Origin: Nemophila menziesii
Taxonomy: Eukaryota > Streptophyta > Magnoliopsida > Boraginales > Hydrophyllaceae
Length of the DNA: 64,000 nt
Assembly (NCBI GenBank): GCA_029959085.1
Contig: JARWIR010000016.1
Coordinates: forward strand, 23,321,499-23,385,498
Direction: 5' to 3'
Shown: positions 20,996-33,573 of the stretch, piece by piece
Position numbering within the stretch: the first letter of the stretch is position 1
Layout: every line of letters starts with the position of its first letter
Program-made: the position numbers and the translations under genes
The notes under the pieces: generated by a model
Told to the model about the DNA's origin: nothing
Databases searched by the model: none
The model's input: only the letters and a program-made list of their open reading frames with translations

Positions 20996-22889
20996 TGGAT
21001 GAAAGATAAAATAAGGGAACAAAACTGAAAAATAAGGCTAAATTAAGGGGTGATCCATGACTGTAGAACAATTATAAGCGTTTATTTTTCAGAGCTGGTA
21101 TCCAAACAATAAAAAAAATTGTAAGCGGCCGTAAAAAAGGTAGATTTAAATCTGATATTTTATATAATTAAGCGTCTTTTATTACTTTGTATTATAAATG
21201 GGTGGTTCAGCCACTAACAATGATGTCTAACAATGTGTAAAGGTAAATAGCTTTAAACCACAAGTTTAATAAACTTATTATATTTTTTAAATATTTTTTT
21301 ATTTTGTTCATATCATAGATATTTTCTGCCAATATATTAAACACATTTTTTTTGTATAGAAAATACATTCTTTACTATTTCTCATTTTTTCTTACTTGCT
21401 CTTTGCCAGCGCATTAAATCAGATTTTCTTTTTACTTCTCATCATTTTTACTTTTTACTTTTTACTTGTTGTTGTTAGAAAAAGAGTTCAAATCTTAAAA
21501 CTTTGATAAATTATTTGATAAAAAAATTAATATTGTCATAATTGAAAAAATTATAAACATATTTATCAAAAGATAAATTCAAAATCATTAGATATCACTG
21601 TATACCAAAAAAAAAACGTTTTGAGACATAAATAATCAGTCGAAAAAGTGATTTTTGAAATTAAAATTTTATAAAAGAAATACTTTCTGGTTCAATTTTG
21701 CTTAGTCTATAGGTTTGGATCGACCGTCTAATTTCGAAACGTTCTTTTCGACTATGATGTTACATCTCGTGGGTTTTTTTTATGATATCTCTTCCTTATG
21801 ATTCTTTAAGAATCTTAAAAGCATGCCAACTAAAACTTCACTTCACCTATAATATGATTTAGGTGCAAGAGTTGAACCGTGACTGGTAATACGGTTGTTC
21901 TAGATCATGGATAAAGTTTCTGGTTCTTTTTTTCAAATAATTTAAAAAATCTTGAAACTTCCTCATCATCTTCATATACAATATCTGGATCTTTTTCATA
22001 CATTTGGTCCTCATCAATCTCTACATTTTCATCAACATTTTCATCATCGTATTCATTAACATTTTTATCATCATTTTCATCACCTTTTTCATTATTTGCA
22101 TATGATGCATCATGGATTTCAAATGCATCATTATTAAGTCATGCATATTAAAATGCCCTTTAAACGATTTTTCAAGTAGTTGATCTAGAGTAATAAAAGG
22201 TGGTGTATGATGTTTTTATTTTTTTCACCATGGAAACCCCTTTCAACATAGTCACGAGGCATCCATTTGCAGATTAGATGAGTTCTCACTATATCACGAT
22301 CTTGGTAAATTCAAAAATTACAACTACCACAACGACACACTATCTTTGTATTACGTGTGGTAACACGGCTGAACGCAAAATCAAAAAAAATCTCTACACC
22401 ATTGTTATACTGAGTACTTTATCATGGTTCGTTCATCTAATTATTATCCGTTATTGTATCTGTAATATTATATCTATTTTACCAAACCTGGTTACCAAGT
22501 TTAAATCAATGTTAAGTCCAATAGTAAATTTACTAAATTGATGCAAATTAATGACATTGAAAATTAACTTATATTTGATTATTAGAAACTAGTTTTTATG
22601 TTCGAACTATAAATTTGAAAGTTCTTTTAATAAAAAATAATTTTGCACCTAAAAGTAGAATTTTCAAAGTGATTTCAAATCGAAAATTAGTATGTATAAA
22701 ATTTAATTATAAGTAGAATTAATTTATTTTTAAATTAATATTTTAAATAAATATCGCTTTATCACGAAAAACAATTGACCAAAATAAACACGTCAAAAGT
22801 CACATGCAAAGCCTGGTGTGGTTTATTTAATCCATGGTATGGCTACTACCTTTCGAACAAAAATAGTTGTATGGATACTACCTTCCTAG
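20996..22889. other. Unassigned AT-rich stretch, with an acidic-repeat frame
   Basis: Mostly AT-rich DNA. At 21950-22130 a CATCATTTTCATC-like repetition reads on the minus strand as an acidic string (ENDDKNVNEYDDENVDENVE), which could be the linker of a broken transposase or a simple repeat. Nothing else is recognisable. Confidence 0.4.
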
Positions 22890-25046
22890 AATAAAGTTAT
22901 TCAGAAATTTTATACCAATTTGTTTAAAGAAAACCCGGTCATGAACGTGGAGGAGATCTCTAAGCATACTCCATCAAAAGTTAATGTGGATATGAAAGAT
23001 TTGTCAACAAGGACACCGGATCTGGAGGTTTTCAAGAATGCAGTTTTCAGTATGTCGGGATCTAAAGCACCTGGCCCGGACGGGTTGCCAGGGAATTTTT
23101 ACCAAAAATTTTGGGATATTTAAAAAGAAGATAAAGATGGTTATGGATTTCTTGAATGAGAATCCACCGTTGAAGCCTATTAATGATACACTTATCATGC
23201 TCAACCCTAAATCCAATAAAGAAGAGACCATTAAATATTTTAGACCAATCTCGTGTGTTAATTATTGTAATAATATTGTTTCAAGAATTCTTGCGACAGG
23301 ACTTCAACTGATGATGAATGAAATCATTTCTCCTACACAATCGGCTTTTACCAAAGGCAAGAGTATTCAGGGTAACATCCTAATCGCGAAAGAAGTTTCC
23401 AATTATCTTAATACAAAAAGAAAGTCAAAAATTAATTATGCATCGGTTAAGGTTGACATGGAAAAAACATATGATTGAGTAAATAGAAAGTTTCTTATTA
23501 AAATGTTGGAAAGTCTCGGGTTTTGCGATAAATGGAATGATTGGATCTATAACTGTATGTCAACAGTGGCGATGCATATTAAAGTCAATGGACAAAGACT
23601 TAAAAAATTCTCCAAGTCAAGGAATTAGACAAGGTGACCCCCTTTCTTCGCTCCTTTTTTTTCCTTAATCACCGAGTTTAATTAGACTTCTTAATTATCA
23701 ATGTCGGGAAGGAATGATTAAGGGTATCTCCATCACTCGGCAATGCCTAAAATTGACGCACCTCCTATTTGTAGACGATAATATTTTGTTCATAAGAATA
23801 AGTGATGATGAGATTGAAGCTTTTAGGAGAGATCTTGAAGATTATTGTCTTCCATCAGGTCATAAAATTAACCTTCACAAATCATCAATTCTTTTTAGTA
23901 AAAACACTCCAGAGGATATACGCGAAAACGCGTCTAGATATCGAAGCATTAAGGAAACTGGTTCCCTTGGAAAATATCTGGGCATCCCACTAACTCTCAA
24001 AAGGGAAAAAACCGAGAATCTTAATTATATCAAATATCGACTTTTTCAAAATCAGCTAGTTGGATTCCATGCATACTTTCGGAAGGGGGTTAGGAGGTTC
24101 TTATCAAGGTTGTTCTTCAAGTGATCCCCAATTATGTGATGTCAATCTTCGAATTTCCAAGAAAATTATGTAAAAAACTATCTAGTCTCATCGCCAATTT
24201 TTGGTCGGACTCAGGCGACAAGAAACGAATTCATTGGATATCGTGGAAGAAGATTGATAGAGCACAAAACCTTGGATGGGATTGGATTTCGAGACTTTCA
24301 AAAAATGAATCTGGCAATGTTAGCTAAACAAGCATGAAGAATCATTAAAAATCCTGGCTCTCTTGTTTACAAAGTCCTCAAAGCTATTTATTCTCCAAAA
24401 TATAGTTTATGGGAGTCCAAACTGGAAAAAAAAAAATCATGGAGTTAGGCCAGTATTTTTAAAGGTATTCAATTTTTGAAAGATTATACAGTTATGCAAA
24501 TTGGGAACGGTATGAGTACTAATGTGTGGGAGTACAATTGGACTGGAAAGGGATACAATATCGATAAACCTCCAAATCGCAACATTAATCTTGTCAGGCA
24601 ACTTTTTAACAAGGATATGACTGGGTGGAATTTTGGATTACTTTATTGTCTGTTCCCTCCTATAGTGAAGATATGATTATTTGGCCATACGTGAAGGATA
24701 GAGTTTACACAACCAAATCTGGACATAATCTGTTAGTTAATTAGGACATTTCTCTTTAGTCCTAATCATCTAGACAAGGGGAGGCGAATAATAGAGTTTT
24801 GTGGAAATCAATCTGGCATTCTAATGTTCCATCAAAAATTAAGAAAATTTGCTGGAGAATTTGTAATGGTGCTCCCCCAACCAAGAAAAACTTAAAGAAG
24901 AAGAAATGTTTGGATGATGACATGTGTGAATGGTGTGAACTTGGAGTAAAAAATGGTGAACGTATTATTCTTAATTGTACATTTAGTATCCAGGCTTGAG
25001 CTAAATCAGCTATTGGTGTCTCCTTGTGTTTTCTAAAATAATACAT
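22890..25046 (+). pseudogene. LINE (L1-type) reverse transcriptase and zinc-binding domain, broken
   Basis: The + strand runs in order through a plant LINE polyprotein: FYTNLFKENPVMN, SKAPGPDGLPGNFYQKFW, FRPISCVNYCNNIVSRIL, SPTQSAFTKGKSIQGNIL, QGIRQGDPLS (with LLF), HLLFVDDNILF, LGKYLGIPL, IHWISWKKI, GFRDFQKMNLAMLAKQA, VWKSIWHSNVPSKIKKICWR in spirit and CEWCELGVKNGER. The catalytic box is FVDD rather than the usual FADD. The zf-RVT end is present. At least six frameshifts or stops (for example after FWDI near 23123, at 23478 and 24124) make it non-functional. The 5' end (ORF1, endonuclease) is absent and the 3' end is cut by the LTR at 25052. Confidence 0.9.
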
Positions 25047-25051
25047 CTAAA

Positions 25052-26300
25052 AAGGCAAGACACGTATCGCAAGTGTACGGGTCGTCCAAGTAATATCCAG
25101 TAAACGGGAATTCGATCTCAGGGACGAATTGGATATGACTTTCGATGTTATGTAATAAGTGAGACTAATTGTTATATGATGCGGAAAATGAATGATATAA
25201 ATATTTGTTTTGGTTTTTGATTAAGGACTAAAATGCAAATAAAATAAAATACTAAATTAAACTAATGCAAATAAATGAGACGCAAGTAAATAAATATGGA
25301 TGGACGCAAAGATTGAGAAATAGCTTTGAGTTTCGCAAGGGTTACACCTAAATCTATTAAATTGATGTTTCTGTTTAAGGAAAGAATCGGGATTAAGTAC
25401 TAGTCGGAATTTTATAGTCTACTAACCCCCGTTAGGGTGGACTTAGGAGCTATTCTTAGGTGTTACAAACCCCGTCAGGGTGATTATAATCCACCTTCGA
25501 ATGGTCAAGTATTCTACCCAATTGTCTATAAGGTTAACTAAGCCCGTCAGGATCAATAATTTCTACCTTACGTCTATTATTTAGTTCCGTAATTAAACCC
25601 CCCGTCAAGGCGATCACTTTGCCACTTAAGTGAATAGCTTAATTACTTATTCCTATAATTGATTCATGACTTCAAAGACATTAATTAAATGCAAAATAAT
25701 AGTCAATACGAAATTACCCAATTCAGTTTAAATTGTTCAATCCCAAATTCAAAAACATAAATTCAATAAATTGAGGCTCAACCCATTAACGCGATTCTCA
25801 AGCACTTAAGGAATTTAACTCATGCTAATGTTAAAAACTACTAAATTAAAATAAAAAGTGTTCATAATAAATTACAGAAATAGAAAAACCTAATTTAAGG
25901 ATTGATATGACTGATTATTGGAAGAAATAGTTCTCCAGCTTCAGCTTTCTCTCTCATTTTTGCTTCTCTGACTTCTCCCAAGCGTTGCTTTTTCTCTAAT
26001 GTGAATTGTGTGTAAAAAATGAAGCCTAAAGCCTTTTTATAGTGAGAAATAGGGCTTTTAAAAAGAAGGATTAGGTTAATTAGAATAAAAGCCCAATCCA
26101 TTTAATGAAATTCCGTAACTGGTGTATAGCTGTTACTAAAACAGCTGTAACTTTTGCGTCTGGACTCGGAATTAATTAGTCCAACTTGGAAAATCTTCCC
26201 GACTTCAAGCTCTATCGACCTCATTTTATGCTCCAAGGCTGGATCAGTGGATAAGATGCTCAAAAACAGTGATTTGTGACAACGTTCCAGATTTCATTTC
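25052..26300 (-). mobile_element. Truncated LTR, minus strand, relative of the 3852 solo LTR
   Basis: Read on the minus strand it follows the 3852-6033 LTR: the block GAATTCCCGTTTACTGG with CGACCCGTACACTTGCG near 25060-25130 corresponds to 5910-5985, and the tract with a GTCAGGGTG or CCCGTCAGG repeat (25430-25610) to 5440-5640. Both extremities are missing. It ends at 26300 against the TG of another LTR in opposite orientation. Confidence 0.65.
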
Positions 26301-27836
26301 TGATGTCTCCTCATTTGTGATAGATTTATATTAGGATGAGACATCATTTTTAGTGATTTAGAAGTCTTTCTAATTGATTTTCTTGAGAAATAGTGCACTT
26401 TCCTATTTTGAGTCTTGATTTAGTAAAATAATATTTTTAGAGCATATTGGATTTAATTGTTTATTTTAGTGTGAAGCTTTAAAGATAATTATGGAGATTA
26501 ATTAGAGTCCAAGTCAAACACTACAATATATGGAAAGATATTAGCATGGTAATTGGAGATAAGGAAACAAAAGCTAAAAAGATGGAAAAGGAAAAGTTGC
26601 CTAAATCTGAGATTCTGCAGCACACGCCTAAAGAAGTGGTATTTACTCCTACAAGGAAGCCGATTTTGGTAATTTCCTTTCATAGGGACGTAGATAATTC
26701 TGTGAGGATTCTTTTGGCATCTTATGGAGCTCAAACCGACCAATAACGAAGAAGATATGCTCAAAACGGTCCAGCAGTGTTTATCTTTATTTCCATACGA
26801 ATTTGAGTTGGACTAGGAGTCCAATACTTTATCTCTTCCTCAAGAAAACGAATTAGGTCTTCTAAACACCTATAAATACACCCTTATATCACTTGTAAAT
26901 CATCCTTGCCTCATAATAATTAGTTCTTAGAGTTTTATTCTTCCAGTTTATTGTAGAGAGCAAGATGGTGTCTTTTGTAATTTCTTTTAGTTTATTTCCT
27001 TCAGGTATGAACTAAACTCCCAATAGCTTGGGTTTTGCATAATGTATAATCTATGAATTCTAATTCTTCTATCTAAGTTTCTTTGGGAATTATATGTTTT
27101 AATTTGATATTAGCTGCTTACCTTTATATTTGATTATGTGTTTTGATTTAATGCTTGTTTTCCTTGCGGTGCGCAACGTTTAGGATTACCTTAATAGTAG
27201 TTAGATGATCACCTTAGCTGGGTGTCTAATTATTGAACCACCATATAACGTCTAGTGTCGATATTAGTTCTGACAAAACATGATTCTAACTAGATAGTCA
27301 TTAGGGTTTGTTTTAATCACCATATCACCAATTGATTGTAGTGTCTGTTTAGGGCCTTAGTAGCGTTTGATAACCCTATTTGAGACCTCGTCTTGGTTGT
27401 GTCGTAGCCCCCTTAGTCGCTCTCAAGGTCTAAGGTATGGGAATTTAGAATCCTGACTAAGTATACCAAGAGCTAATATTCTCCCTTATAAACTAGATCT
27501 AAAAGAATTAGAAGGATTAGTGCATACTAGCAAAACCTAAGCTATATCTCTCATCTCATATTCTTAGTATTTTATTTTATTGTCTTTATTTTCCTAGTTT
27601 TAGTTATTAATTTCGAAATCTATTCGCTTTAATTTTATGTCTTTTAATTATTTACTTTTACTCGTTATTGCTATCCACTCGTATAACACACTTAAGTCCC
27701 TGAGAACGAACTCAACTTATCAACTAAAACTTGCATACGTCCTGTAATACTTGCAGTACTGTGCCTGTCTAGGGTGAGAGTGCGTAGTTTTCTAGACTTT
27801 ATTTATCTTATTTTTATCACACCCTAGGCGACACCA
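26301..27836 (+). mobile_element. LTR of an Athila-like Ty3/gypsy element, + strand
   Basis: This 1536-bp LTR begins TGATGTCTCC and ends GGCGACACCA. It is followed after six bases by an 18-nt primer-binding site, so it is a 5' LTR. Related LTRs lie at 922-1842 (minus), 29331-30839 (minus), 46974-48541 and 63190-64000. LTR length and primer type fit the Athila lineage. Confidence 0.85.
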
Positions 27837-27842
27837 AGTTTT

Positions 27843-27860
27843 TGGCGCCGCTACCGGGGA
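27843..27860 (+). other. Primer-binding site (tRNA-Asp type)
   Basis: TGGCGCCGCTACCGGGGA matches 16 of 18 positions of the canonical site TGGCGCCGTTGCCGGGGA, complementary to the 3' end of tRNA-Asp. Confidence 0.85.
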
Positions 27861-27995
27861 CTTGTGTCTCGTTAGCGTGTGGGTTATCTATTTCGAGTAG
27901 TAGTTTTTAATTAGTTTTTATTTTTCGGTCTTAGTTTTTATTTTATTTTCCGGATTTACGCTTGTAGTTTACTTTAGTCTTTTTCAGGTTTCACC

Positions 27996-28370
27996 GTGTT
28001 TAATTCTTGGCCTCCTTTATCGGAGCCTGAGAGGAGCTTTAGACCTTACAACAAACGAGTTCATGAGGAAAGAGCCTTAAGAAGAGTAATGACAGCCCAT
28101 CAAGATCCACCACTTGGTGACCAACTTGGAGTAAATCCAAGAGGTCCACCACCACCACCACCTGGTGGACTACAACAAGACCCACCCGGGATCCAACAAC
28201 AGAACCTTCCTGGTGGTGGACGCGGTGTACAACTACCATTAGGAGGAGGTAATGGGCAGAATAACCTTAATAATCAACAGAACCGAGTTGAACAAGACCT
28301 TCCTGGCCTTAATTAGCGTAGCTTTCTTGCGGATAACCATAACCATTACAATAATGGTTATTTTATTGAG
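27996..28370 (+). pseudogene. gag start of the + strand Athila-like element, truncated
   Basis: An open frame of 106 codons begins MFNSWPPLSEPERSFRPYNK and includes HEERALRRVM, followed by proline/glycine/glutamine-rich repeats (PPPPPPGG, DLPG). This is like the N-terminus of Athila/Tat-lineage gag proteins. A stop at 28316 is followed by NHNHYNNGYFIE. Near 28370 the sequence joins head-on to a minus-strand gag, so no pol region remains. Confidence 0.65.
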
Positions 28371-29206
28371 ATATAATGGAAGCTGAAGCTGTATTATTCA
28401 TACACCTTTCCCACACATGACTTCTTGATCCACAACCAGGACAAGAAGGTATTGTACGTACTAGATTCACCTGAGCAAATGTTCGAGTTTGTTCTTGTAG
28501 TTCTTCGAGTTGTTGGGCCAATTCTTTAATCTTCAGAGATTCTGAAGTGTCTTCTTTTTCTGGTTTCTTTGGCCAACTCCTTTCGTTCTCAAGAATTCTC
28601 TCCATACCAATTTCGGCTTCTTCAGGATCTAGCAACACAAAACCTTTGTTTCCTAACGAATCTTCTTTTGCCCTTGACTTGTCATTGAGTCCTCCATAAA
28701 ACAAGGTTAAATAATAATCCGGCGATGATTTATGATATAGACATCTCGCCTTCTTTTCATTAAATCGTAACCATGCTTCACCCAAACTTTCTCCGTCTTC
28801 CTGTATAAATTGTTCAAGCTCCAACATATCTTTTAATCGTCTACTAACCGGATAGAAGCGGTCTAGGAATCTTGCTTGAAGCTTATCCCAAATTTGGAAT
28901 GACATGAGGATATTGGGTATCGTACCAATTGCTTGCACCTCCGGTCAAGAAGAACTGGAACATCACGTAATACACATGCTCCCTAGTAACTCCTCTTACG
29001 ATATAAGCATCACATATTTGCATGAATTTCTGAATATATCGGATCGGATATTGTTGTGCAGCACCGCTAAATAGCCCATGATTTGCAAACTGCGCTAGCA
29101 TCCCTGGATCTGGCCTGAATTTAGCGGCTTGAATTTGTGGAGTGCGAATTCCGCGTGGTTGCACTCTAAATTCGATGGGTAACTCAAGTCTCCTTGGATT
29201 CTCCAT
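28363..29206 (-). pseudogene. Retrotransposon gag, minus strand, one frameshift
   Basis: The minus strand from 29206 reads MENPRRLELPIEFRVQPRGI, GMLAQFANHGLFSG and FFLTGGASNWYD, then after a frame change near 28920 WDKLQARFLDRFYP, RLKDMLELEQFIQEDGESLG, AWLRFNEKKARC and YLTLFYGGL. These are the standard landmarks of the Retrotrans_gag domain. It ends with a CPGCGSRSHVWERC zinc-knuckle-like motif. The frame is open apart from the one shift. It belongs to the minus LTR at 29331-30839. Confidence 0.85.
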
Positions 29207-29306
29207 CTGTAACTATCTATCAGACAAAAACTAAAAAGACAAAAGCGTAAAATAGATCTAACTGAAATAAAAGCACAAGATATATGCACAAGGACTAGCG
29301 ATGTAG

Positions 29307-29324
29307 TCCCCGGCAGCGGCGCCA
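29307..29324 (-). other. Primer-binding site (tRNA-Asp type), minus strand
   Basis: On the minus strand TGGCGCCGCTGCCGGGGA matches 17 of 18 positions of the tRNA-Asp primer site. It lies six bases downstream of the LTR end. Confidence 0.9.
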
Positions 29325-29330
29325 AAAACT

Positions 29331-30839
29331 TGGTGTGGCGTAGGGTGTGATAAAAAGATGTATAAATTAGATGCAATTAAACACCCTAAGCTGAGCACGG
29401 TTCTGCAAGTATACAGATCGTATGCAAGTTTTAATAAATAAGTAAGATTCGTTCCGCAGAGACTACGAAGGTTAGGGGAATCTTATGCAATAATCAAGTG
29501 AAAATATTAAAAGCTAAAACAAATAAAACACAGAAAAGTAAAAGACAAATAGATTTTTATTTGATTTTCAATTAACTAAATTAAACTAAAAAATTAAAGA
29601 CAGAAAATTAAATGCAAGAGAAGAAGTTTAGTATGAGAGTTAAGCTTGAGTAAATAGCATGTAATCCCCACTAGTTTTGTTGTTCTAAACACGTAAGGGT
29701 GAATTATGTAGTAATTCAATAATCGGTTCCAATTGCGCTAGGTAGTTTTAAATAGGATTTACATGTGTCAGTAAGGAGTCCTATGCAATCTGTTCCTGCA
29801 ATTGGTAAATAGCAATACACTAAACCATGGTGATTATCTAGTTAGGTTGATTTGTCAGATCTAAACCGTACACTAGACGTTATGTGCTAAACATGTAATT
29901 AAACACCGTTGTCAATGGTGACCTAACTACTAGATGGTAATTCTATATGGTCGCGATCCACAAGAACACAGTATATAAAACCAAACACATAAACAGAGAA
30001 TAAAAACAATAATTCAATTTAAAACATAGAATTCCCAAATTAGATAGATGTCAACCAAAACTAGGGTTCATACATATATGCTAAAACTCAAGCTAAATAT
30101 AATTTAATTCATACTAAGAAGATAAAAGAAAAGAATTACAGAATTAAAGTTGAAGGAGACATAATTGATGCACAGCTCCTTCCAGACTTCTCTTCTTGTG
30201 TTATAACTTCTTCCTGACCTTAAGGTTTGGTCAAGGATAGTTTCTAGTGTTAAGAGGCTGTATTTATAGTGTATAAGTTGACCTAATCGTTTTCTTGAAG
30301 GAAAATGTAACTATTGGGCTCCTAGCCCAACTCAAATTTGTAGCCCAAAAATATGAAATCAGCCTCATTTTTGTTTTGGTCCTAGCATCTTCAATACTCA
30401 TCCGATTGACGCGTATGAGTAGTCGAAATTCATTGTCTCGGAAAGATCTCCAACTTTTCTCTTGAACATTTCTCCGGATTCCTCACCGTTTTTAAGATAT
30501 AAGCTGATTTGTGATCGTAGGTGCAGAAATTCAGATTTAAGGCAGCTTTTCCTTTTCCATTTTTTTAACTTTTACTTCCTTATCTTCAATTTCCATGTTT
30601 ATCTTCTTTCCTTTAGCTCTTTGAACCAACTTGGACTCTAATTAATTATCATATATCTCTAAAGTTTCACACTAAATAAATAATTAAACCCAATATGCTC
30701 TAAAAATAATAATTAATTAATTCAAGATCCAAAATAGGAAAGTGTACTAAATCATGTGGAAATCGACCTATAAACTAATAAATACCCCTAAAATGATGTC
30801 TCAGAAATAGATTTTATTATCACAAATGAGGAGACATCA
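29331..30839 (-). mobile_element. 5' LTR of the minus-strand Athila-like element
   Basis: The 1509-bp LTR starts TGATGTCTCCTC at 30839 and ends CGCCACACCA at 29331 on the minus strand. It is moderately diverged from the 26301 LTR. The element is a half: LTR, primer site and gag, with nothing beyond 28363. Confidence 0.85.
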
Positions 30840-31025
30840 AGACACTTAAAAAAATTATTTCGTTGACTGGAATCGAACCCATGTTTCCTAGATCAAGGTT
30901 AAGTGTTGAGGTTGAGGGTTAAGGGTTAAGTTCAAGATTAAGGTTTAAGGTTTAGGTCGGGGTTTTTGTTTTAATATTAAGGTTAGGGTAAAGGTGAATA
31001 TTAAGGTTACTGGTTTAAGGTTCAT
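30840..31025. repeat. tRNA T-arm-like word and degenerate TTAAGGTT repeats
   Basis: At 30862 TTGACTGGAATCGAACCCA is, on the minus strand, a T-arm/B-box-like GGTTCGATTCC word related to those at 37577 and 53771. From 30895 to 31025 short words of the type TTAAGG, GGTTTAAGG and GGGTTAAGG recur irregularly. This resembles degraded telomere-type repeats but is not TTTAGGG. Confidence 0.5.
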
Positions 31026-32215
31026 GTAATAATACTTTCCATCTTACATAATTTTATGCTTATTACATCAAAATTCAACTAAGTTATATTAAGGGAACTA
31101 AACAATCATATGTAAATCTTGGTTGTATACAAAATATAATGTTAATAAAAAAAAATCAACATTTAGGATTTAATTGAACGTCAAATTTTGTAAACTTTTT
31201 CTCTTTTTTGGTATGTAAATGTCACTCCTTCAGATTACTTGAATCATTTACTTTCACAAAGAGTGCAAAATGTACTAAGCATAAAAATCCTTTTGCAAAA
31301 TTGATCAAGTAGTTATAAATAACTCAAGATATATTTGAAAATTCTCATGAGTATAAAACTAAAACTTACATGGAGTAATAGATAAAGAGATAAGCGTCAT
31401 TGAAAGATAGGAAATCATTCACTTCTATCTCTTTGTTTTCACTCTTCTTTTACACTTTTGAGTTCTAAGGTTTTCCTATACCCAATCAAGACTAATCCTC
31501 GATCAACAATAGAGATTAACTTCTATATAATATCATGGAAATGCTCAATTATTGGCTCACTAATAAGCGGCAAATGATATTTACTCAAAGACTCAGTATC
31601 GAAAAGTTTATCACTTCAACTAACTAAACTATAATAAAAATAGAAAAAAAACATATAAAACTCTTACCTAAAGAAACTTAAACAAATTTTGATTCTTTTT
31701 CTTCTGAATAAAACAACCAAAATCGTTACAATGTTTTACTAATTCATCTCGTGTTCAAATATGTAAAATAGACTACTTTTGAAATACAAAGTTAAAAAAA
31801 TATAGAATCGACATACAAAATCGATTGCAATTCAGCTCTTTGAAAAAGTTTCTTGTGTCTGGGGAAATGAAAATTAATACCCTTTTTCAACCTACAAAAC
31901 TAAAATGGTACAGAAGTAAGACAAAATTAATTGTATTTTATCAATCATTTAACTAAATTTAAAAATGTAACACCATCATCTGAAACAAAAAACCCCTTAC
32001 TTCACCCCTAAATACCTAACAGAAGAGTGAAATTGCACCATTGATTTTGACTCCGTGTGTTATGCGAAATAGACAAATATAGCACTGTTCTACACATTGT
32101 GGTAGCAAAAATATCTCTCCGAATGGGTTTCTCTGTTGTTGGAGTACTACAGGGGCATATTTGGGTATTTTACATAACAAAGGGACCGAGGGTGACACAT
32201 ACTCAGTCCATCAAT
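31026..32215. other. Unassigned AT-rich stretch
   Basis: No gene or element is recognised. It lies between the LTR and the host-gene fragments. A minus-strand TTTTATTGCAG at 32217 could be a splice acceptor following the thioredoxin fragment, but what follows is not thioredoxin sequence. Confidence 0.4.
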
Positions 32216-32323
32216 TTACTGCAATAAAATTCAAATAAAACATCAAATTGCTAACTTACAGTAAAAAGTACATATCAACGTGTCAATAGTGATTAAACAT
32301 TAGCAAAAGTAAAAGATACATAC

Positions 32324-32444
32324 AGAGAGTTCATCACCGTCAATTTTGACAAAATCAACGTTGGCGTATTTAGCAGCAATGGCATTAACGGTCGGTTCCA
32401 TGATATTGTAGGGCCCAAACCAAGATGCGGCGAAATACCTCCAT
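32324..32444 (-). pseudogene. Thioredoxin h-like exon fragment lacking both active-site cysteines
   Basis: The minus strand reads RYFAASWFGPYNIMEP and AAKYANVDFVKIDGDELS between an AG acceptor (GTAAATAG) and a GT donor (CTCT|GTATGT). Type-h thioredoxins have the pattern F-x-A-x-WCGPC then P and, later, VDFVKIDVDEL. Here WCGPC has become WFGPY, so the redox centre is lost. The rest of the gene (start, and the MPTF region after the intron) is not found nearby, apart from a possible upstream exon at about 32700-32750. It is a fragment and not a working thioredoxin. Confidence 0.8.
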
Positions 32445-32859
32445 CTATTTACCCAAACGAAATTAAAACTGAGATCTTGATTTTATTAATCTAATATTTG
32501 GAAAATAATATGAAGATAAAAAGTATACCAGCTTGTTTAATTGTTTGGAGGTGCTGAAATGGAGCTGCCAACAGTCTGGTGAGTGGAATTTAAGGACGCG
32601 TGATTCTTTACCTTGCATTGAAGTAGATCTGATAAGAGAGTTAAAATTGAGTTATACACTTAATGTAACTAAAACTACATCTCGTAAAAAGAAGGTACCT
32701 TTGTTCTCAAACCATTTCTTAAACCTCCTTTTGTGAAGCTTTGATCTGCAATACGCACTAAATAAATTAGAAATGATAAAATAGAGAAAACTATATATCT
32801 TCAGGGAAAAGTAAATTTGTGTTTAGGATAAAGAAAGAAAGGGTGATTATCGCAGGTGG

Positions 32860-32962
32860 GATTTCCAATTACAGAGTTGACGTCAAGAAATGGTGTTTTT
32901 GTGTAGCACTTCCCTTGTAAATCTCCTAAATGTCTTTCACGCAGAGCCGGATCTTTAACAAC
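32860..32962 (-). pseudogene. Phosphoglycerate mutase-like exon fragment
   Basis: After an AG acceptor (GGTTACAG) the minus strand reads VVKDPALRERHLGDLQG. This matches the LRER-x-LGDLQG block of plant histidine-phosphatase proteins of the phosphoglycerate-mutase-like type. After LQG the sequence departs from the family, so only one exon, or part of one, is present. It lies between the thioredoxin fragment and the SEC12-like fragment on the same strand. Confidence 0.7.
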
Positions 32963-33183
32963 CTGTAACCAAAATAACATAACACATACATTCATAAATA
33001 TATAATAGAGATAAATAAAATACCTCTAACCCCCCCGCATGTTCTTGATATACCATATATTCCTAAGAGCAGGCAATCATATATTTCTAAGACCCTACAA
33101 ATAATCCAAAAATCTCATCCTGAACAGCATAAACAGATCAGTAATAATTTAAATAACACGCAAAAAATGAATAATATTCTTAC

Positions 33184-33517
33184 TTTTTCCTTTGATAATG
33201 AAGCTGTAGATTTTAAAGCTTCGACATCCCAAACTCTAGCGGGCCCACTTCCCACAGAGGCAAGAAATTTACCATCAGGGATGCATTGCATAACCAAAGG
33301 TTATTTTAAACATTATATGGGTAAATAAAATAGATTAAATGAAAACCTGAAATCTAAATCCTTGACTGATCTATGAGCATTAGCTTCATTAAGAATAATG
33401 TCCATGGAAGGCCACTTGAAAATCTGCAATTTACCATCACGTACTGCATCAAAAGAGCTGTACGTATAATTTGAGCATAAAAACAAAAACATAGTTTCAT
33501 GGTTTTAGTGTGAAAGT

Positions 33518-33573
<56 letters not shown>

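Noticed and set aside
30895..31025. Interstitial telomere array
   Set aside because: The words are irregular (TTAAGG, GGTTTAAGG) and no run of TTTAGGG is present.
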